DNA from: JAVEDQ01 sp035468175
Lineage (GTDB): Bacteria > Actinomycetota > Actinomycetes > Frankiales > Frankiaceae
Assembly: GCA_035468175.1 (NCBI GenBank)
Contig: DATITC010000016.1
Coordinates: 29,092 to 93,091 of the forward strand
Direction: 5' to 3'
Length of the DNA: 64,000 nt
The notes under the pieces were generated by a model. The model did not search any database and had not been told where the DNA came from. It saw only the letters and a program-made list of their open reading frames with translations. Every line of letters begins with the position of its first letter. Within the stretch, counting starts at the first letter, position 1. The translations under genes were made by a program, and so were the position numbers. This document shows, piece by piece, positions 16,082-25,289 of this stretch.

Positions 16082-17058
16082 CCGGAGTCCGGGACGCGGT
16101 CCTGCTCGGCATCGGGGAACACCGAGCTGCTGGCGTCCTTACCAACGCGGACCTCGAGGCCCGGTTGGACACGTCGGACGAATGGATCCGGCGGCGCACC
16201 GGCATCGTGACCCGCCGCATCGCCGCTCCCGAGGAGAGCATCGTCGGGATGGGCGCCGATGCCGGCGCCAAGGCGCTGGCCGCCGCCGGGATCGACCCGG
16301 CCGAGCTCGACCTCGTCATCCTGGCCAGCTGCACGGCCCAGCGCCCGATCCCCGGGCTCGCGCCCCAGGTCGCCGAGCAGCTCGGCGCCTCGGGTGCCGG
16401 TGCGTTCGACGTCAACGGTGGCTGCGCCGGCTTCTGCTACTCGTTGGCGATGGCCGCGGACAGCGTGCGAGCGGGCAGCGCCTCGAAGGTCCTGGTCGTC
16501 GCCTCCGAGCGGCTGACCGACTGGGTGGACCAGGACGACCGCTCGATGGTCATCCTGTTCGGGGACGGCGCCGGAGCGGCTGTCGTCGGGGCCGCCGCTT
16601 CCGGGGCCGATACCGGGCCGGCCGCCACCCGCAAGGGACCGGTCGGCATCGGGCCCGTCGCCTGGGGTCACGAGGGCGCCAACGCCCCGGTCATCGAGAT
16701 CCGGGACGAGTTCATGCAGATGCAGGGCAGCGCCGTGTTCCGTTGGGCCACGACAGTGCTGGTCCCCGTCGCCCGCCGGGCCTGCGAGCTCGCCGGGATC
16801 GAACCGTCCGACCTCGCCGCCGTCGTGCCGCACCAGGCCAACCTCAGAATCCTCGAGGCGATGGCGCGCTCGCTCGGCGCCACCGACGCGGTGTTGGCGC
16901 GGGACGTCGTCGACAACGGCAACAGCTCGGCGGCGTCGGTGCCGCTGGCCCTGGCCCGCCTGGTCGAGTCCGGCGAGGTGCAGAGCGGCGACCTCGCGCT
17001 GCTGTTCGCATTCGGCGCTGGGCTGACCTACGCAGGTCAGGTCGTCCGCATCCCCTGA
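16078..17058 (+). CDS. fabH: 3-oxoacyl-ACP synthase III
   Basis: Starts fatty acid synthesis by condensing an acyl-CoA with malonyl-ACP. The catalytic triad is visible: Cys116 in VNGGCAGFCYSL, His in VVPHQANLRIL, and Asn in VDNGNSSAASVPLAL. TSDEWIRRRTGI is the N-terminal signature. The GTG overlaps the fabD stop. Actinomycete FabH enzymes often accept branched starters, but specificity cannot be read here. Confidence 0.94.
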   Translation: MTGVRDAVLLGIGEHRAAGVLTNADLEARLDTSDEWIRRRTGIVTRRIAAPEESIVGMGADAGAKALAAAGIDPAELDLVILASCTAQRPIPGLAPQVAEQLGASGAGAFDVNGGCAGFCYSLAMAADSVRAGSASKVLVVASERLTDWVDQDDRSMVILFGDGAGAAVVGAAASGADTGPAATRKGPVGIGPVAWGHEGANAPVIEIRDEFMQMQGSAVFRWATTVLVPVARRACELAGIEPSDLAAVVPHQANLRILEAMARSLGATDAVLARDVVDNGNSSAASVPLALARLVESGEVQSGDLALLFAFGAGLTYAGQVVRIP

Positions 17059-17102
17059 TTTGCACGACCGTGCACGAATCACCCGAAAAGAAGGAGTTCC
17101 AG

Positions 17103-17351
17103 ATGACCCAGCAGGAGATCCTCGCCGGCTTCGCCGAGATCCTCGACGAGATCGCGGGCGTCGCCGCCGCCGACGTCACCCCCGAGAAGAGCTTTCTCGA
17201 CGACCTCGACCTCGACTCGCTCACGATGGTCGAGGTCGCGACCGCGGCCGAGGACAAGTTCAACGTCAGCATCCCCGACGACGACCTGAAGGACCTCAAG
17301 ACGGTTCAGGACGCGGTGACCTACGTGGAGAAGGCCGGTGTCGCCGCGTGA
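17103..17351 (+). CDS. acpP: Acyl carrier protein
   Basis: 82 residues, acidic, with the 4'-phosphopantetheine serine at Ser39 in DLDLDSLTMVEV. AAGAAGGAG precedes the ATG closely, the strongest Shine-Dalgarno of the operon, consistent with the high ACP demand. The stop overlaps fabF (GTGA). The C-terminal residues and the fabF start share a small duplication (see 17340-17384). Confidence 0.96.
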   Translation: MTQQEILAGFAEILDEIAGVAAADVTPEKSFLDDLDLDSLTMVEVATAAEDKFNVSIPDDDLKDLKTVQDAVTYVEKAGVAA

Positions 17352-17384
17352 CGGATGCGACTGGTCGCCGCGTGACGGAGGCGA
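17340..17384 (+). repeat. 24-bp tandem duplication at the acpP-fabF junction
   Basis: GTCGCCGCGTGACGGA occurs at 17340-17355 and again at 17364-17379. Both copies contain GTGA. The first GTG (17348) overlaps the acpP stop; the second (17372) is in the same frame eight codons later, so fabF has two equivalent start sites. Confidence 0.85.
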
Positions 17385-18628
17385 ACGGCCGGGCCGCCGT
17401 CGTCATCACCGGGCTCGGTGCCCTGACCCCCCTCGGCGTCGATGTCGCGTCGACGTGGAAGGGGCTCCTGGCCGGAGCGAACGCGACGGCGCTGCTCGAC
17501 CAGGAGTGGGCCGCCGACCTGCCCGTGCGGATCGCCGCCCCGCTCGCCACCCGGCCGGACGGTTCGAGTCCGCTGGACGCGATCCCGCGGGCCCAAGCAC
17601 GTCGGCTGGACCGGGTGCAGCAGCTCGCGCTGCTCGCCGCCCGTGAGGCCTGGGCCGACGCCGGCACGCCCGAGGTCGAACCGGAGCGGCTCGCCGTCGT
17701 CGTCGCGTCCGGCATCGGCGGAGTGCAGACGCTGCTCGCGCAGTACGACGTGCTGAAGGAGCGCGGCGCCTCCCGCGTCAGCCCGCACCTGGTACCGATG
17801 CTGATGCCGAACGGCGCAGCGGCCGTCGTCGAGCTGGAGTTCGGCGCGAGGGCCGGCACGCACACCCCCGTCTCCGCCTGTGCCTCCGGCGCCGAGGCGA
17901 TCGCCTACGGGCTGGACCTGATCCGGGCCGGGCGGGCCGACGTGGTGCTCGCCGGTGGATCCGAGGCGGCCATCCACGCGCTGCCGCTGGCCGGTTTCGC
18001 CGCGATGCGGGCACTGTCGCCGCGCAACGACGACCCCGCCTCGGCGTCCCGGCCGTTCGACAAGGCGCGCGACGGCTTCGTCCTCGGTGAGGGGGCCGGC
18101 ATCGTCGTGCTCGAACGCGCCTCCTTCGCCGAAGCCCGGGGCGCCCGCCCGGTGGCCACCCTGCTCGGCAGCGGGGCCAGCAGCGACGCGCACCACATCG
18201 CCGCTCCCGAGCCGCACGGAGCGGGAGCCGCCCGCGCCCTGTCGCTCGCGCTGGCCGACGCCGGCGTCGCGCCCGACGACGTGGCCCACATCAACGCGCA
18301 CGCCACCTCCACCCCGCTCGGTGATGTCGCCGAAGCGCGGGCCATCCGCACCGCGTTCGGTTCCGCCGCGGACTCGGTGGTCGTGAGCGCCACCAAGGGC
18401 AGCACCGGCCATCTGCTGGGGGCCGCCGGGGCGATCGAGGCCATCGCGACCGTGCTGGCCCTGAAGGAAGGGACCGCACCCCCGACCCGCAACCTCACCG
18501 ATCCGGACGACGAGGTCGACCTCGACGTCGCCGCCGTCGACCCGCGTCCGCTGCCGGCCGGCGCCGTCGGCGTTTCCAACGCCTTCGGCTTCGGCGGTCA
18601 CAACCTCACGCTCGTCTTCGGGGCCTGA
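17348..18628 (+). CDS. fabF: 3-oxoacyl-ACP synthase II
   Basis: Elongating condensing enzyme of type II fatty acid synthesis. The Cys-His-His triad is present: Cys178 in VSACASGAEAIAYG, His in INAHATSTPLGD, and His in ATKGSTGHLLGAAGA. VVITGLGALTPLG opens the domain and GVSNAFGFGGHN closes it. The start is either GTG 17348, coupled to acpP, or GTG 17372 from the duplicated copy; the second fits the conserved N-terminus better. fabI follows four bases after the stop. Confidence 0.93.
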   Translation: MTDATGRRVTEANGRAAVVITGLGALTPLGVDVASTWKGLLAGANATALLDQEWAADLPVRIAAPLATRPDGSSPLDAIPRAQARRLDRVQQLALLAAREAWADAGTPEVEPERLAVVVASGIGGVQTLLAQYDVLKERGASRVSPHLVPMLMPNGAAAVVELEFGARAGTHTPVSACASGAEAIAYGLDLIRAGRADVVLAGGSEAAIHALPLAGFAAMRALSPRNDDPASASRPFDKARDGFVLGEGAGIVVLERASFAEARGARPVATLLGSGASSDAHHIAAPEPHGAGAARALSLALADAGVAPDDVAHINAHATSTPLGDVAEARAIRTAFGSAADSVVVSATKGSTGHLLGAAGAIEAIATVLALKEGTAPPTRNLTDPDDEVDLDVAAVDPRPLPAGAVGVSNAFGFGGHNLTLVFGA

Positions 18629-18632
18629 CCGC

Positions 18633-19403
18633 ATGGGTCTGCTCGAGGGGAAGACGTTGCTCGTCACCGGTGTCCTGACCGAGGCCTCGATCGCCTTCGG
18701 GGTGGCCCGGATCGCCCAGCAGGAGGGTGCGACGGTCGTTCTTACCGGCTTCGGACGCGGCCTCGGGATCACCCGACGGGTGGCGCGGCGGCTGCCCTCC
18801 GAACCGGCCGTGCTCGAACTCGACGTGACCTCCGAGGACGACCTCACCTCGTTGCCGGACCGGCTCCGCGAGGTCGGGGTCGACGCGCTCGACGGCGTCC
18901 TGCACGCGATCGGGTTCGCCCCGGCGGGAGCGCTCGGCGGCAACTTCATGACTGCCACCTGGTCCGACGTCGCGACCGCCGTCCAGATCTCGACGTACTC
19001 GCTCATGTCGCTGGCCCGGGCCGCCCGGCCCCTGCTGACGGAGCGATCGGCGGTGGTCGGTCTGACCTTCGACGCAACCGTCGCCTGGCCCGTCTACGAC
19101 TGGATGGGCGTCGCCAAGGCGGGCCTCGAATCGGCGTCGCGATACCTGGCCCGGGAACTGGGTCCCTCCGGGATCCGCGTGAACCTGGTCGCCGCCGGCC
19201 CGCTCCGCACGATGGCGGCCAAGTCGATCCCGGGGTTCGAGGCCTTCGAGACCACCTGGGAGGAGCGGGCTCCGTTGGGCTGGGACATCCGGGACTCCGA
19301 GCCGGCGGCACGGGCCTGCGTCGCGCTGCTGTCCGACTGGTTCCCCGCCACCACCGGGGAGATCGTGCACGTCGACGGCGGGGTGCACGCCGTCGGGGCG
19401 TGA
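18633..19403 (+). CDS. fabI: Enoyl-ACP reductase (NADH), FabI/InhA type
   Basis: Last step of each elongation cycle. An SDR fold with the FabI hallmarks: LLVTGVLTEASIAFGVAR (nucleotide-binding segment with the serine-isoleucine-alanine motif), LHAIGFAP, and the YxxMxxxK catalytic group in VYDWMGVAKAGLES. TGEIVHVDGGVHAVG ends it. It resembles mycobacterial InhA. Its placement directly after fabF completes the reductase step within the operon. The stop contains GTGA, but I place the resA start further on. Confidence 0.92.
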   Translation: MGLLEGKTLLVTGVLTEASIAFGVARIAQQEGATVVLTGFGRGLGITRRVARRLPSEPAVLELDVTSEDDLTSLPDRLREVGVDALDGVLHAIGFAPAGALGGNFMTATWSDVATAVQISTYSLMSLARAARPLLTERSAVVGLTFDATVAWPVYDWMGVAKAGLESASRYLARELGPSGIRVNLVAAGPLRTMAAKSIPGFEAFETTWEERAPLGWDIRDSEPAARACVALLSDWFPATTGEIVHVDGGVHAVGA

Positions 19404-19416
19404 TCCATCTGTCGGG

Positions 19417-19461
19417 GGTCGGTGATCCAGGGGTCGGCGATCCGGGAATCGGCGATCCGGG
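19417..19461 (+). repeat. Three 15-bp tandem units between fabI and resA
   Basis: Units start at 19417, 19432 and 19447, with consensus GGTCGGCGATCCGGG. They are in the resA frame and would encode VGDPG repeats if translation began at GTG 19400, overlapping the fabI stop. I take them as 5' non-coding. Confidence 0.85.
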
Positions 19462-19531
19462 ATTCACGGTTCTTGGTCCGCATGTCGACTTCCTCACGGA
19501 ACGGACACAGCTTCGCGGGTCATACTTGGGT

Positions 19532-20107
19532 GTGCGCGTTCGGCAGGGGGTCGTCGGCCTGCTGACGTGTGCGCTGCTCGCCGGGGCCGCCGCCTGCGGC
19601 GGCAGTCCGGAACAGGGTGCCGGCGGCAACTACGGGTTCGTGAGCGCCGGCTCACCCGGGCTGGACCAGGTCGCGATCACCGAGCGGAAGCCCGCGCCCG
19701 CCTTGACCGGCTCCCAGGTGGACGGTCAGCCGTTCGACCCGGCCACGACCCGCGGGTCGGTCACTGTCGTCAACTTCTGGGCCTCGTGGTGCGGCCCGTG
19801 CCGCGGCGAGACGCCGAACCTCGAAGCCGTCGCCAAGCAGACCACGCCGTCGGGCGTCCGCTTCGTCGGGGTCAACGTCAAGGACTCGAAGGCCGCGGCT
19901 GCGTCGTTCATGCGCGACAAGGGCGTGACCTACCCCAGCCTCTACGACGACGACGGCAGCCTTGCCGCGCGCTGGCCGATCGCCGTTGGACTGCCGTCCA
20001 CCGTCGTGCTGGACCGGCACGGACGCATCGCGGCGCGCTTCACCGCCGCCGTCGACCAGAACCAGCTGCTGCCGGTGGTGCAGCGCGTGGCGGGCGAGGC
20101 CACGTGA
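19532..20107 (+). CDS. resA: Thioredoxin-like lipoprotein for cytochrome c maturation (ResA/TlpA type)
   Basis: 191 residues. The GTG at 19532 gives VRVRQGVVGLLTCALLAG followed by AAAC, a lipoprotein signal with a lipobox cysteine at about residue 22. The mature part has the thioredoxin fold with FWASWCGPCRGETPNL (CGPC) and the cis-proline in VGLPSTVVLD. ResA reduces the haem-binding cysteines of apocytochrome c outside the membrane. CATACT ends five bases before the GTG and may be the -10 element. The frame is open back to a GTG at 19400, but that would bury the signal peptide. The stop overlaps ccdA (GTGA). Confidence 0.86.
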   Translation: MRVRQGVVGLLTCALLAGAAACGGSPEQGAGGNYGFVSAGSPGLDQVAITERKPAPALTGSQVDGQPFDPATTRGSVTVVNFWASWCGPCRGETPNLEAVAKQTTPSGVRFVGVNVKDSKAAAASFMRDKGVTYPSLYDDDGSLAARWPIAVGLPSTVVLDRHGRIAARFTAAVDQNQLLPVVQRVAGEAT

Positions 20108-20967
20108 GCACGGCCCAGTTCGTCACCGACGGCCCGTTGCTGCTGGCCCTGCCGGTGGCGGCCGCCGCCGGGCTCGTCTCGTTCCTGTCGCCCTGCGTGC
20201 TGCCGCTGGTGCCCGGCTACCTCTCCTACGTCGCCGGGCTGACCGGGCGCGAGTTGGAGGAAGGTGCGACTCCGCCCGCCGTGCCCGCCGTGCCCACCGC
20301 CGCCGTTCCGAGCGGCTCCGGCGGGACCGCGACGCTCGTCCGTCCCGCGTCGAGCCAGCCTCGGGCGCACACACCGGTCCGGGGCCGGGTCGTTGCCGGT
20401 GCGGCCCTGTTCGTCCTCGGGTTCACCGTGGTGTTCGTCGGCTACGGCGCCCTGTTCGGCTCGGTCGGCAGCACCCTGCGGGTCCACCAGCGCGGCATCG
20501 AACAGGTGCTGGGTGCGATCACCATCGTCCTCGGGCTGGCGTTCGCCGGCGCGTTCGCCCGTCTCCCGCTCGCCAACCGCGAGTGGCGGATGCGCCGGCT
20601 GCCGGCCCGCGGGCTGGTCGGTGCTCCGGTGCTCGGGGTGCTGTTCGGCATCGGCTGGACGCCGTGCATCGGACCGACGCTGGTCGCGGTCCAGGGACTC
20701 GCGCTGAACAGTGCCACCGCCGGTCGGGGAGCCACCCTGTCCGCGGCCTACTGTGTCGGGCTCGGCCTGCCCTTCCTGCTCGTGGCGGTAGCGGTCCGCC
20801 GGGGGCTCGGCGCGCTCGCCGCGGTCCGTCGGCACACCCGGCTGGTCACGGTGCTCGGTGGCCTGCTGCTCGTCGTGGTCGGCCTGCTCGAGCTGACCGG
20901 GACGTGGAACGACCTGATCCTGCACCTCCGCGGCGTCCTGCCCGGCTTCGGGGAGACACCACTGTGA
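20104..20967 (+). CDS. ccdA: Cytochrome c biogenesis protein CcdA
   Basis: Integral membrane thiol-electron carrier, 287 residues, which passes reducing power to ResA. Conserved pieces: LVSFLSPCVLPLVPGYLSY in the first helix and GVLFGIGWTPCIGPTL later, each with one of the two redox cysteines. Six membrane spans can be counted. A Pro/Ala/Ser-rich loop of about 45 residues after the first span is longer than usual. GTG overlaps the resA stop, and its own stop overlaps resB. Confidence 0.9.
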   Translation: MSTAQFVTDGPLLLALPVAAAAGLVSFLSPCVLPLVPGYLSYVAGLTGRELEEGATPPAVPAVPTAAVPSGSGGTATLVRPASSQPRAHTPVRGRVVAGAALFVLGFTVVFVGYGALFGSVGSTLRVHQRGIEQVLGAITIVLGLAFAGAFARLPLANREWRMRRLPARGLVGAPVLGVLFGIGWTPCIGPTLVAVQGLALNSATAGRGATLSAAYCVGLGLPFLLVAVAVRRGLGALAAVRRHTRLVTVLGGLLLVVVGLLELTGTWNDLILHLRGVLPGFGETPL

Positions 20968-22775
20968 GCGTCGAGACCCCGAGCAGCAGCGTCCCGAGTG
21001 GGGTGCCGATCGATGACCCCGTCGACCGCGAGTGGGAGTCCGGCCTCGAACCCGCCGCCGTCCGCCGGGACCGCGAGGCCGCCGAGGCCAAGGCCGCCGG
21101 GACGCCGGCGCCCCGACGTCCGAAGGGAACGCGCTCGCGCGCCGTCGCCACCCTCGCCGCGGCCTGGCGGCAGCTGACCAGCATGCGCACCGCGCTGCTG
21201 CTGCTCCTGCTGCTGGCGGTGGCGGCCGTTCCGGGGTCGATCTTCCCGCAGCGTCCGGTCAACCCCCTGCGGGTCGACCAGTACCTGCAGCAGCACCCGA
21301 GCATCGGCCCGTTCCTCGACCGGCTGCACGCGTTCAACGTGTTCACCGCGCCGTGGTTCTCCGCGATCTACGTACTGCTCATGGTGTCGCTGGTCGGTTG
21401 CGTGGTGCCGCGGCTGCGGATGCACATCCGGACGCTGCTCGCGCCCCCGCCGAAGGCACCGGCGCACCCGGCCCGGCTGCCGGTCGGCACGTCCTGGACG
21501 ACCGACCTTCCGCCGGACCAGGCTGTGGCCGAAGCACGCGCGGTGCTGCGCAAGGCCCGCTTCCGAGCCGTCCTCGGAGACCCCGCGAACGGCACCACCG
21601 TCGCCGCGGAGAAGGGCCTGCTGCGCGAGACCGGCAACCTGCTGTTCCACTTCTCGCTCATCGCGGTCCTGGTCGGCATCGCGATCGGCAGCCTGTTCGG
21701 CTACTCCGGCTCGGTCCTGGTGCCGGAGGGGCGGACGTTCACCAACACGCTGGTGGCCTACGACGCATTCACCCCCGGCGCCCGCGTGGACCAGGCCCGG
21801 CTGCAGCCGTTCTCGTTCACCCTCGATGACTTCTCCGCCCGGTACCGGGCCTCCGGTGAGCCGGCCGACTTCGTCGCCGCGCTGCACTACCGGACCGGGT
21901 TCGACGGGCCGGAGCACACCGGCGTCCTGAAGGTCAACAAGCCGCTGACGTTCGGGCAGACGAAGGTCTACCTGACCGGGCACGGCTACGCGCCGCACTT
22001 CGTCCTGCGCGACCGCACCGGCCGCGTGGTGTTCGACGACTACGTGCCCTGCACTCCCCGCGGCGGCACCGAACCCGTCCGGTCGTCCTGCACGGTGAAG
22101 ATCCCGGACGCCGGACTGGCGCCGAAAGGGCAGCTCAAGGTCCCGCAGCAGCTCGCCTTCCGTGCCTCGCTGATCGCGGACCCGGTGGGCGGGACGCCGG
22201 AGCTGAAAGGTCCGCAGCTGCAGCTTAGCTCGTTCGTCGGCGACCTGCACCTCGACGAAGGCACCCCGCAGAACGTCTACTCGCTCGACCCGAGCGGACT
22301 CGACCCCATCCGCACCACCGGTGCCGGCGGTAGCAACCAGCTCATCCAGACGGTGAACGTCGGCCCCGGCCCGGACGGCACCGTCAGCGCGCTGCCCGAC
22401 GGGCTGACCCTCAGCGTCGACGGCATCCGGGACTGGTCGGTGTTCGCGGTGAAGCACGACCCGGGCAAGAGCCTGGTGCTGATCGCTGCGGTGCTGCTGC
22501 TGATCGGACTGGTGCTCACGCTCACCATCCGCCGACGGCGGATCTGGGTGCGGGCCGTGGCCGTCCCGGGCTCGTCTGGCGGGGCTGGCGGGGCTGAAGG
22601 GGCCGGCACCGTCGGGGCGGCCCCCAGCCGTACGCTGCTAGAGGTCGGAGGAGTGGCCCGCGTGGGTGACATCTCCGCTGAGTTCGACGAGCTGGCGGCC
22701 CGCCTGCGGCACCGCCTGCCGGAGTCACCTGCACCATCGACCGCCGAACGGGAGACCCGTGTCGAAGCTCTCTGA
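20964..22775 (+). CDS. resB: Cytochrome c assembly protein ResB (Ccs1)
   Basis: 603 residues. Three N-terminal membrane helices (LTSMRTALLLLLLLAVAAVP; SAIYVLLMVSLVGCVV; LFHFSLIAVLVGIAIGSL), a large extracytoplasmic domain, and a fourth helix near residue 510 (LVLIAAVLLLIGLVLTL). PGSIFPQRPVNP is the ResB signature after helix 1. With CcsB it forms the system II haem lyase. A charged N-terminal cytoplasmic extension of ~70 residues precedes helix 1. It overlaps ccsB by 17 bases. Confidence 0.9.
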   Translation: MSVETPSSSVPSGVPIDDPVDREWESGLEPAAVRRDREAAEAKAAGTPAPRRPKGTRSRAVATLAAAWRQLTSMRTALLLLLLLAVAAVPGSIFPQRPVNPLRVDQYLQQHPSIGPFLDRLHAFNVFTAPWFSAIYVLLMVSLVGCVVPRLRMHIRTLLAPPPKAPAHPARLPVGTSWTTDLPPDQAVAEARAVLRKARFRAVLGDPANGTTVAAEKGLLRETGNLLFHFSLIAVLVGIAIGSLFGYSGSVLVPEGRTFTNTLVAYDAFTPGARVDQARLQPFSFTLDDFSARYRASGEPADFVAALHYRTGFDGPEHTGVLKVNKPLTFGQTKVYLTGHGYAPHFVLRDRTGRVVFDDYVPCTPRGGTEPVRSSCTVKIPDAGLAPKGQLKVPQQLAFRASLIADPVGGTPELKGPQLQLSSFVGDLHLDEGTPQNVYSLDPSGLDPIRTTGAGGSNQLIQTVNVGPGPDGTVSALPDGLTLSVDGIRDWSVFAVKHDPGKSLVLIAAVLLLIGLVLTLTIRRRRIWVRAVAVPGSSGGAGGAEGAGTVGAAPSRTLLEVGGVARVGDISAEFDELAARLRHRLPESPAPSTAERETRVEAL

Positions 22776-23799
22776 CCACCTGTTCCTGGTCACCATCCTG
22801 GTCTACGCGGTCGCGATGGTGGCCTTCGCGGCCGACCTCGCCTTCCGTCGCCAGGTCGTGCCGATCTTCCGCTCCGGCGACGTGATCAGGCGGACCCCGC
22901 AGGCGACCCGGGTGGACGAGCGCGAGCTCGTCGGGGCCGGGGTCTCGACGGGACCTGGTGGCCGGAGCAGCTCGCTGCCGGTCGACCCGCCCCGCTCCTC
23001 TGCGGCATCGGCCGGATCGTCGGGCGCCGGTGGACCGGGAGAGGGTGACGACGCCGGCGGACACTTCACGTGGCTGGCCCGCGCTGCGGTGGGCCTCACC
23101 GCGCTCGGTTGGCTGATCCACCTCGCCACCATCGTCACCCGGGGCATCGCCGCCCGGCGGGTGCCGTGGGGCAACATGTTCGAGTTCTCCACGGTCGCGG
23201 CGTTCATCTGCGTGACGGCGTTCCTGGTCCTGCTCGCGAAGCAGCGGGCCCGCTGGCTCGGCACCTTCGTCCTGCTGCCGGTGGTGCTCTACCTCGGCCT
23301 CGCGGGGACCGTGCTCTACAAGTCGGCCGGCCCGCTGGTGCCGGCGCTGAACTCGTACTGGCTGAAGATCCACGTCCTCGCCGCCATCACCGCGAGCGGC
23401 CTGTTCTTCGTGAGCGGCATCGTGGCCCTGCTGTACCTGGCGAAGAGCTACCGGCCGGACGGCCCGATGCTTTCCCGCCTCCCGGCCGCGGAGAAGCTCG
23501 ACCGGATCACCTACGGCATCGTCGCTCTGTCCTTTCCGATCTGGACCTTCGCGGTCATCGCGGGTGCCATCTGGGCCGAGGCGGCGTGGGGCCGGTACTG
23601 GGGCTGGGACCCGAAGGAGACCTGGTCGTTCATCACCTGGGTCATCTACGCCGGTTACCTGCACGCCCGCTCCACCGCCGGCTGGCGCGGCCGCCGGGCC
23701 GCCTGGTTCGCGGTCGCTGCCTTCGCCGCGTTGATCGTGAACTACTACGTGGTCAACATCTGGATCGTCGGCCTGCACAGCTACGCCGGCGTGGGCTAG
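22759..23799 (+). CDS. ccsB: Cytochrome c haem lyase subunit CcsB (CcsA)
   Basis: 346 residues, about eight membrane spans. It contains the haem-handling WWD-type motif WGRYWGWDPKETWSFITW and conserved histidines (LTALGWLIHLATIV; YAGYLHARSTAGWRG). It exports haem and attaches it to the CxxCH motif of apocytochromes with ResB. A Ser/Gly-rich loop of ~75 residues follows the first helix. GTG 22759 is in the ResB coding end; the start is placed at VSKLSDHLFLVTI because the hydrophobic helix begins there. Confidence 0.92.
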   Translation: MSKLSDHLFLVTILVYAVAMVAFAADLAFRRQVVPIFRSGDVIRRTPQATRVDERELVGAGVSTGPGGRSSSLPVDPPRSSAASAGSSGAGGPGEGDDAGGHFTWLARAAVGLTALGWLIHLATIVTRGIAARRVPWGNMFEFSTVAAFICVTAFLVLLAKQRARWLGTFVLLPVVLYLGLAGTVLYKSAGPLVPALNSYWLKIHVLAAITASGLFFVSGIVALLYLAKSYRPDGPMLSRLPAAEKLDRITYGIVALSFPIWTFAVIAGAIWAEAAWGRYWGWDPKETWSFITWVIYAGYLHARSTAGWRGRRAAWFAVAAFAALIVNYYVVNIWIVGLHSYAGVG

Positions 23800-23837
23800 T
23801 ACCGGAATCGGAGGCTCTCACCTGACAGAATCGCTGC

Positions 23838-25289
23838 GTGGCATCGACGCCGGCTGATCTCCGCGACTTCCTCCGCGCACTCGAGCGCGAGGGTGACCTG
23901 AAGCGCATCCGGGCCGAGGTCGATCCATACCTCGAGGTCGCCGAGATCACCCAGCGCGTGGTCCGCGGGCAGGGCCCGGCGCTGCTGTTCGAGAACGTCC
24001 GTGGCTCGTCGATGCCGCTGGCGATGAACGTGTTCGGCACCGAGCGGAGGATGGCGAAAGCCCTCGGGGTGGAGCGCCTCGACGAGATCGGCGATCGGAT
24101 CGCCGGCCTCCTCAAGCCCGAGCTGCCGCAGGGCTGGGGCGGCATGCGGGAGGCGTTCGGCAAGCTCGCCAGCCTCCGCGCCGTCCCGCCGAAGAAGGTC
24201 AGCACGGCACCGTGCCAGGACGTCGTCCTCACGGGCCCGGACGTCGACCTGACCCTTCTCCCCGGCATCCAGGCCTGGCCGGACGACGGCGGCATCTTCC
24301 TCAACCTCGGCCTCACCCACACGAAGCACCCCGAGACCGGCGCCCGCAACCTCGGCATGTATCGGCTTCAGCAGCACGACGAGCGCACCCTCGGCATGCA
24401 CTGGCAGATCCACAAGGACTCCAACGCCCACCACGCGGTCGCCGAGCGCCGCGGGGAGCGGTTGCCGGTCGCCATCGCGTTCGGCTGCGACCCGGCCATC
24501 ACTTACGCCGCCAGCGCGCCGCTCCCCCCGGAGATCGACGAGTACCTGTTCGCGGGATTCCTCCGCGGGTCGCGGGTCGAGATGGTCGACTGCCTCACCG
24601 TGCCGCTGCAGGTCCCGGCGCACGCCCAGATCGTCGTCGAGGGCTGGCTCGAGCCCGGCACCCGGCTGCCGGAGGGTCCATTCGGCGATCACACCGGCTT
24701 CTACACACCGGTCGAGCCGTTCCCCGCGTTGACCATCGACTGCATGACGATGCAGCGCGAGCCGGTGTTCCAGACGATCGTCGTCGGTCGCCCGCCGCAG
24801 GAGGACGGGCCGATCGGCAAGGCGACCGAGCGCATCTTCCTGCCGCTGATCCGCCTCACCGTGCCGGAGATCGTCGACTACGACCTCCCGGTCGAGGGCG
24901 TGTTCCACAACTGCTGCATCGTCTCGATCGACAAGCGCTACCCGAAGCACGCGCAGAAGGTCATGAACGCGATCTGGGGAGCAGGGTTGCTGTCGCTCTC
25001 GAAGCTGATCGTCGTGGTCGATGCCGACTGCAACGTGCACGACTACTCCGAGGTGGCCTGGCGGGCCTTCGGCAACGTCGACTATCGGCACGACCTGCTG
25101 ACGAGCATCGGCCCGGTCGACCACCTGGACCACGGCTCGTACACCCAGTTCTGGGGCGGAAAGGCCGGCCTCGACGCCACCCGCAAGCTGCCGACCGAGG
25201 GCTACGACCGCGGCTGGCCGGCGGAGTGCGTCATGGACCCGGGGATGGTGGCCCAGGTGGACCGGCGGTGGACGGAGCTGGGCTTGTGA
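23838..25289 (+). CDS. mqnL: UbiD-family decarboxylase of the futalosine menaquinone pathway
   Basis: 483 residues. UbiD-family enzymes use prenylated FMN to remove a ring carboxyl group. The N-terminus DLRDFLRALEREGDLKRI, the central LNLGLTHTKHPETGARNLGMYR and LPEGPFGDHTGFYTPVEPFP are characteristic. The position directly before the prenyltransferase MqnP, and the presence of mqnA, mqnC and mqnE, point to decarboxylation of a 6-carboxy-1,4-naphthoquinol precursor rather than of 4-hydroxybenzoate. The cofactor would be made by the UbiX-like gene at 29698. CAGAAT ends six bases before GTG, so the mRNA may be leaderless. Confidence 0.85.
   Translation: MASTPADLRDFLRALEREGDLKRIRAEVDPYLEVAEITQRVVRGQGPALLFENVRGSSMPLAMNVFGTERRMAKALGVERLDEIGDRIAGLLKPELPQGWGGMREAFGKLASLRAVPPKKVSTAPCQDVVLTGPDVDLTLLPGIQAWPDDGGIFLNLGLTHTKHPETGARNLGMYRLQQHDERTLGMHWQIHKDSNAHHAVAERRGERLPVAIAFGCDPAITYAASAPLPPEIDEYLFAGFLRGSRVEMVDCLTVPLQVPAHAQIVVEGWLEPGTRLPEGPFGDHTGFYTPVEPFPALTIDCMTMQREPVFQTIVVGRPPQEDGPIGKATERIFLPLIRLTVPEIVDYDLPVEGVFHNCCIVSIDKRYPKHAQKVMNAIWGAGLLSLSKLIVVVDADCNVHDYSEVAWRAFGNVDYRHDLLTSIGPVDHLDHGSYTQFWGGKAGLDATRKLPTEGYDRGWPAECVMDPGMVAQVDRRWTELGL

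Noticed and set aside
19400..19531. GTG 19400 as the start of resA, coupled to fabI by GTGA
   Set aside because: It would put ~44 repeat-derived residues before the lipoprotein signal peptide; the GTG at 19532 gives a normal signal sequence.
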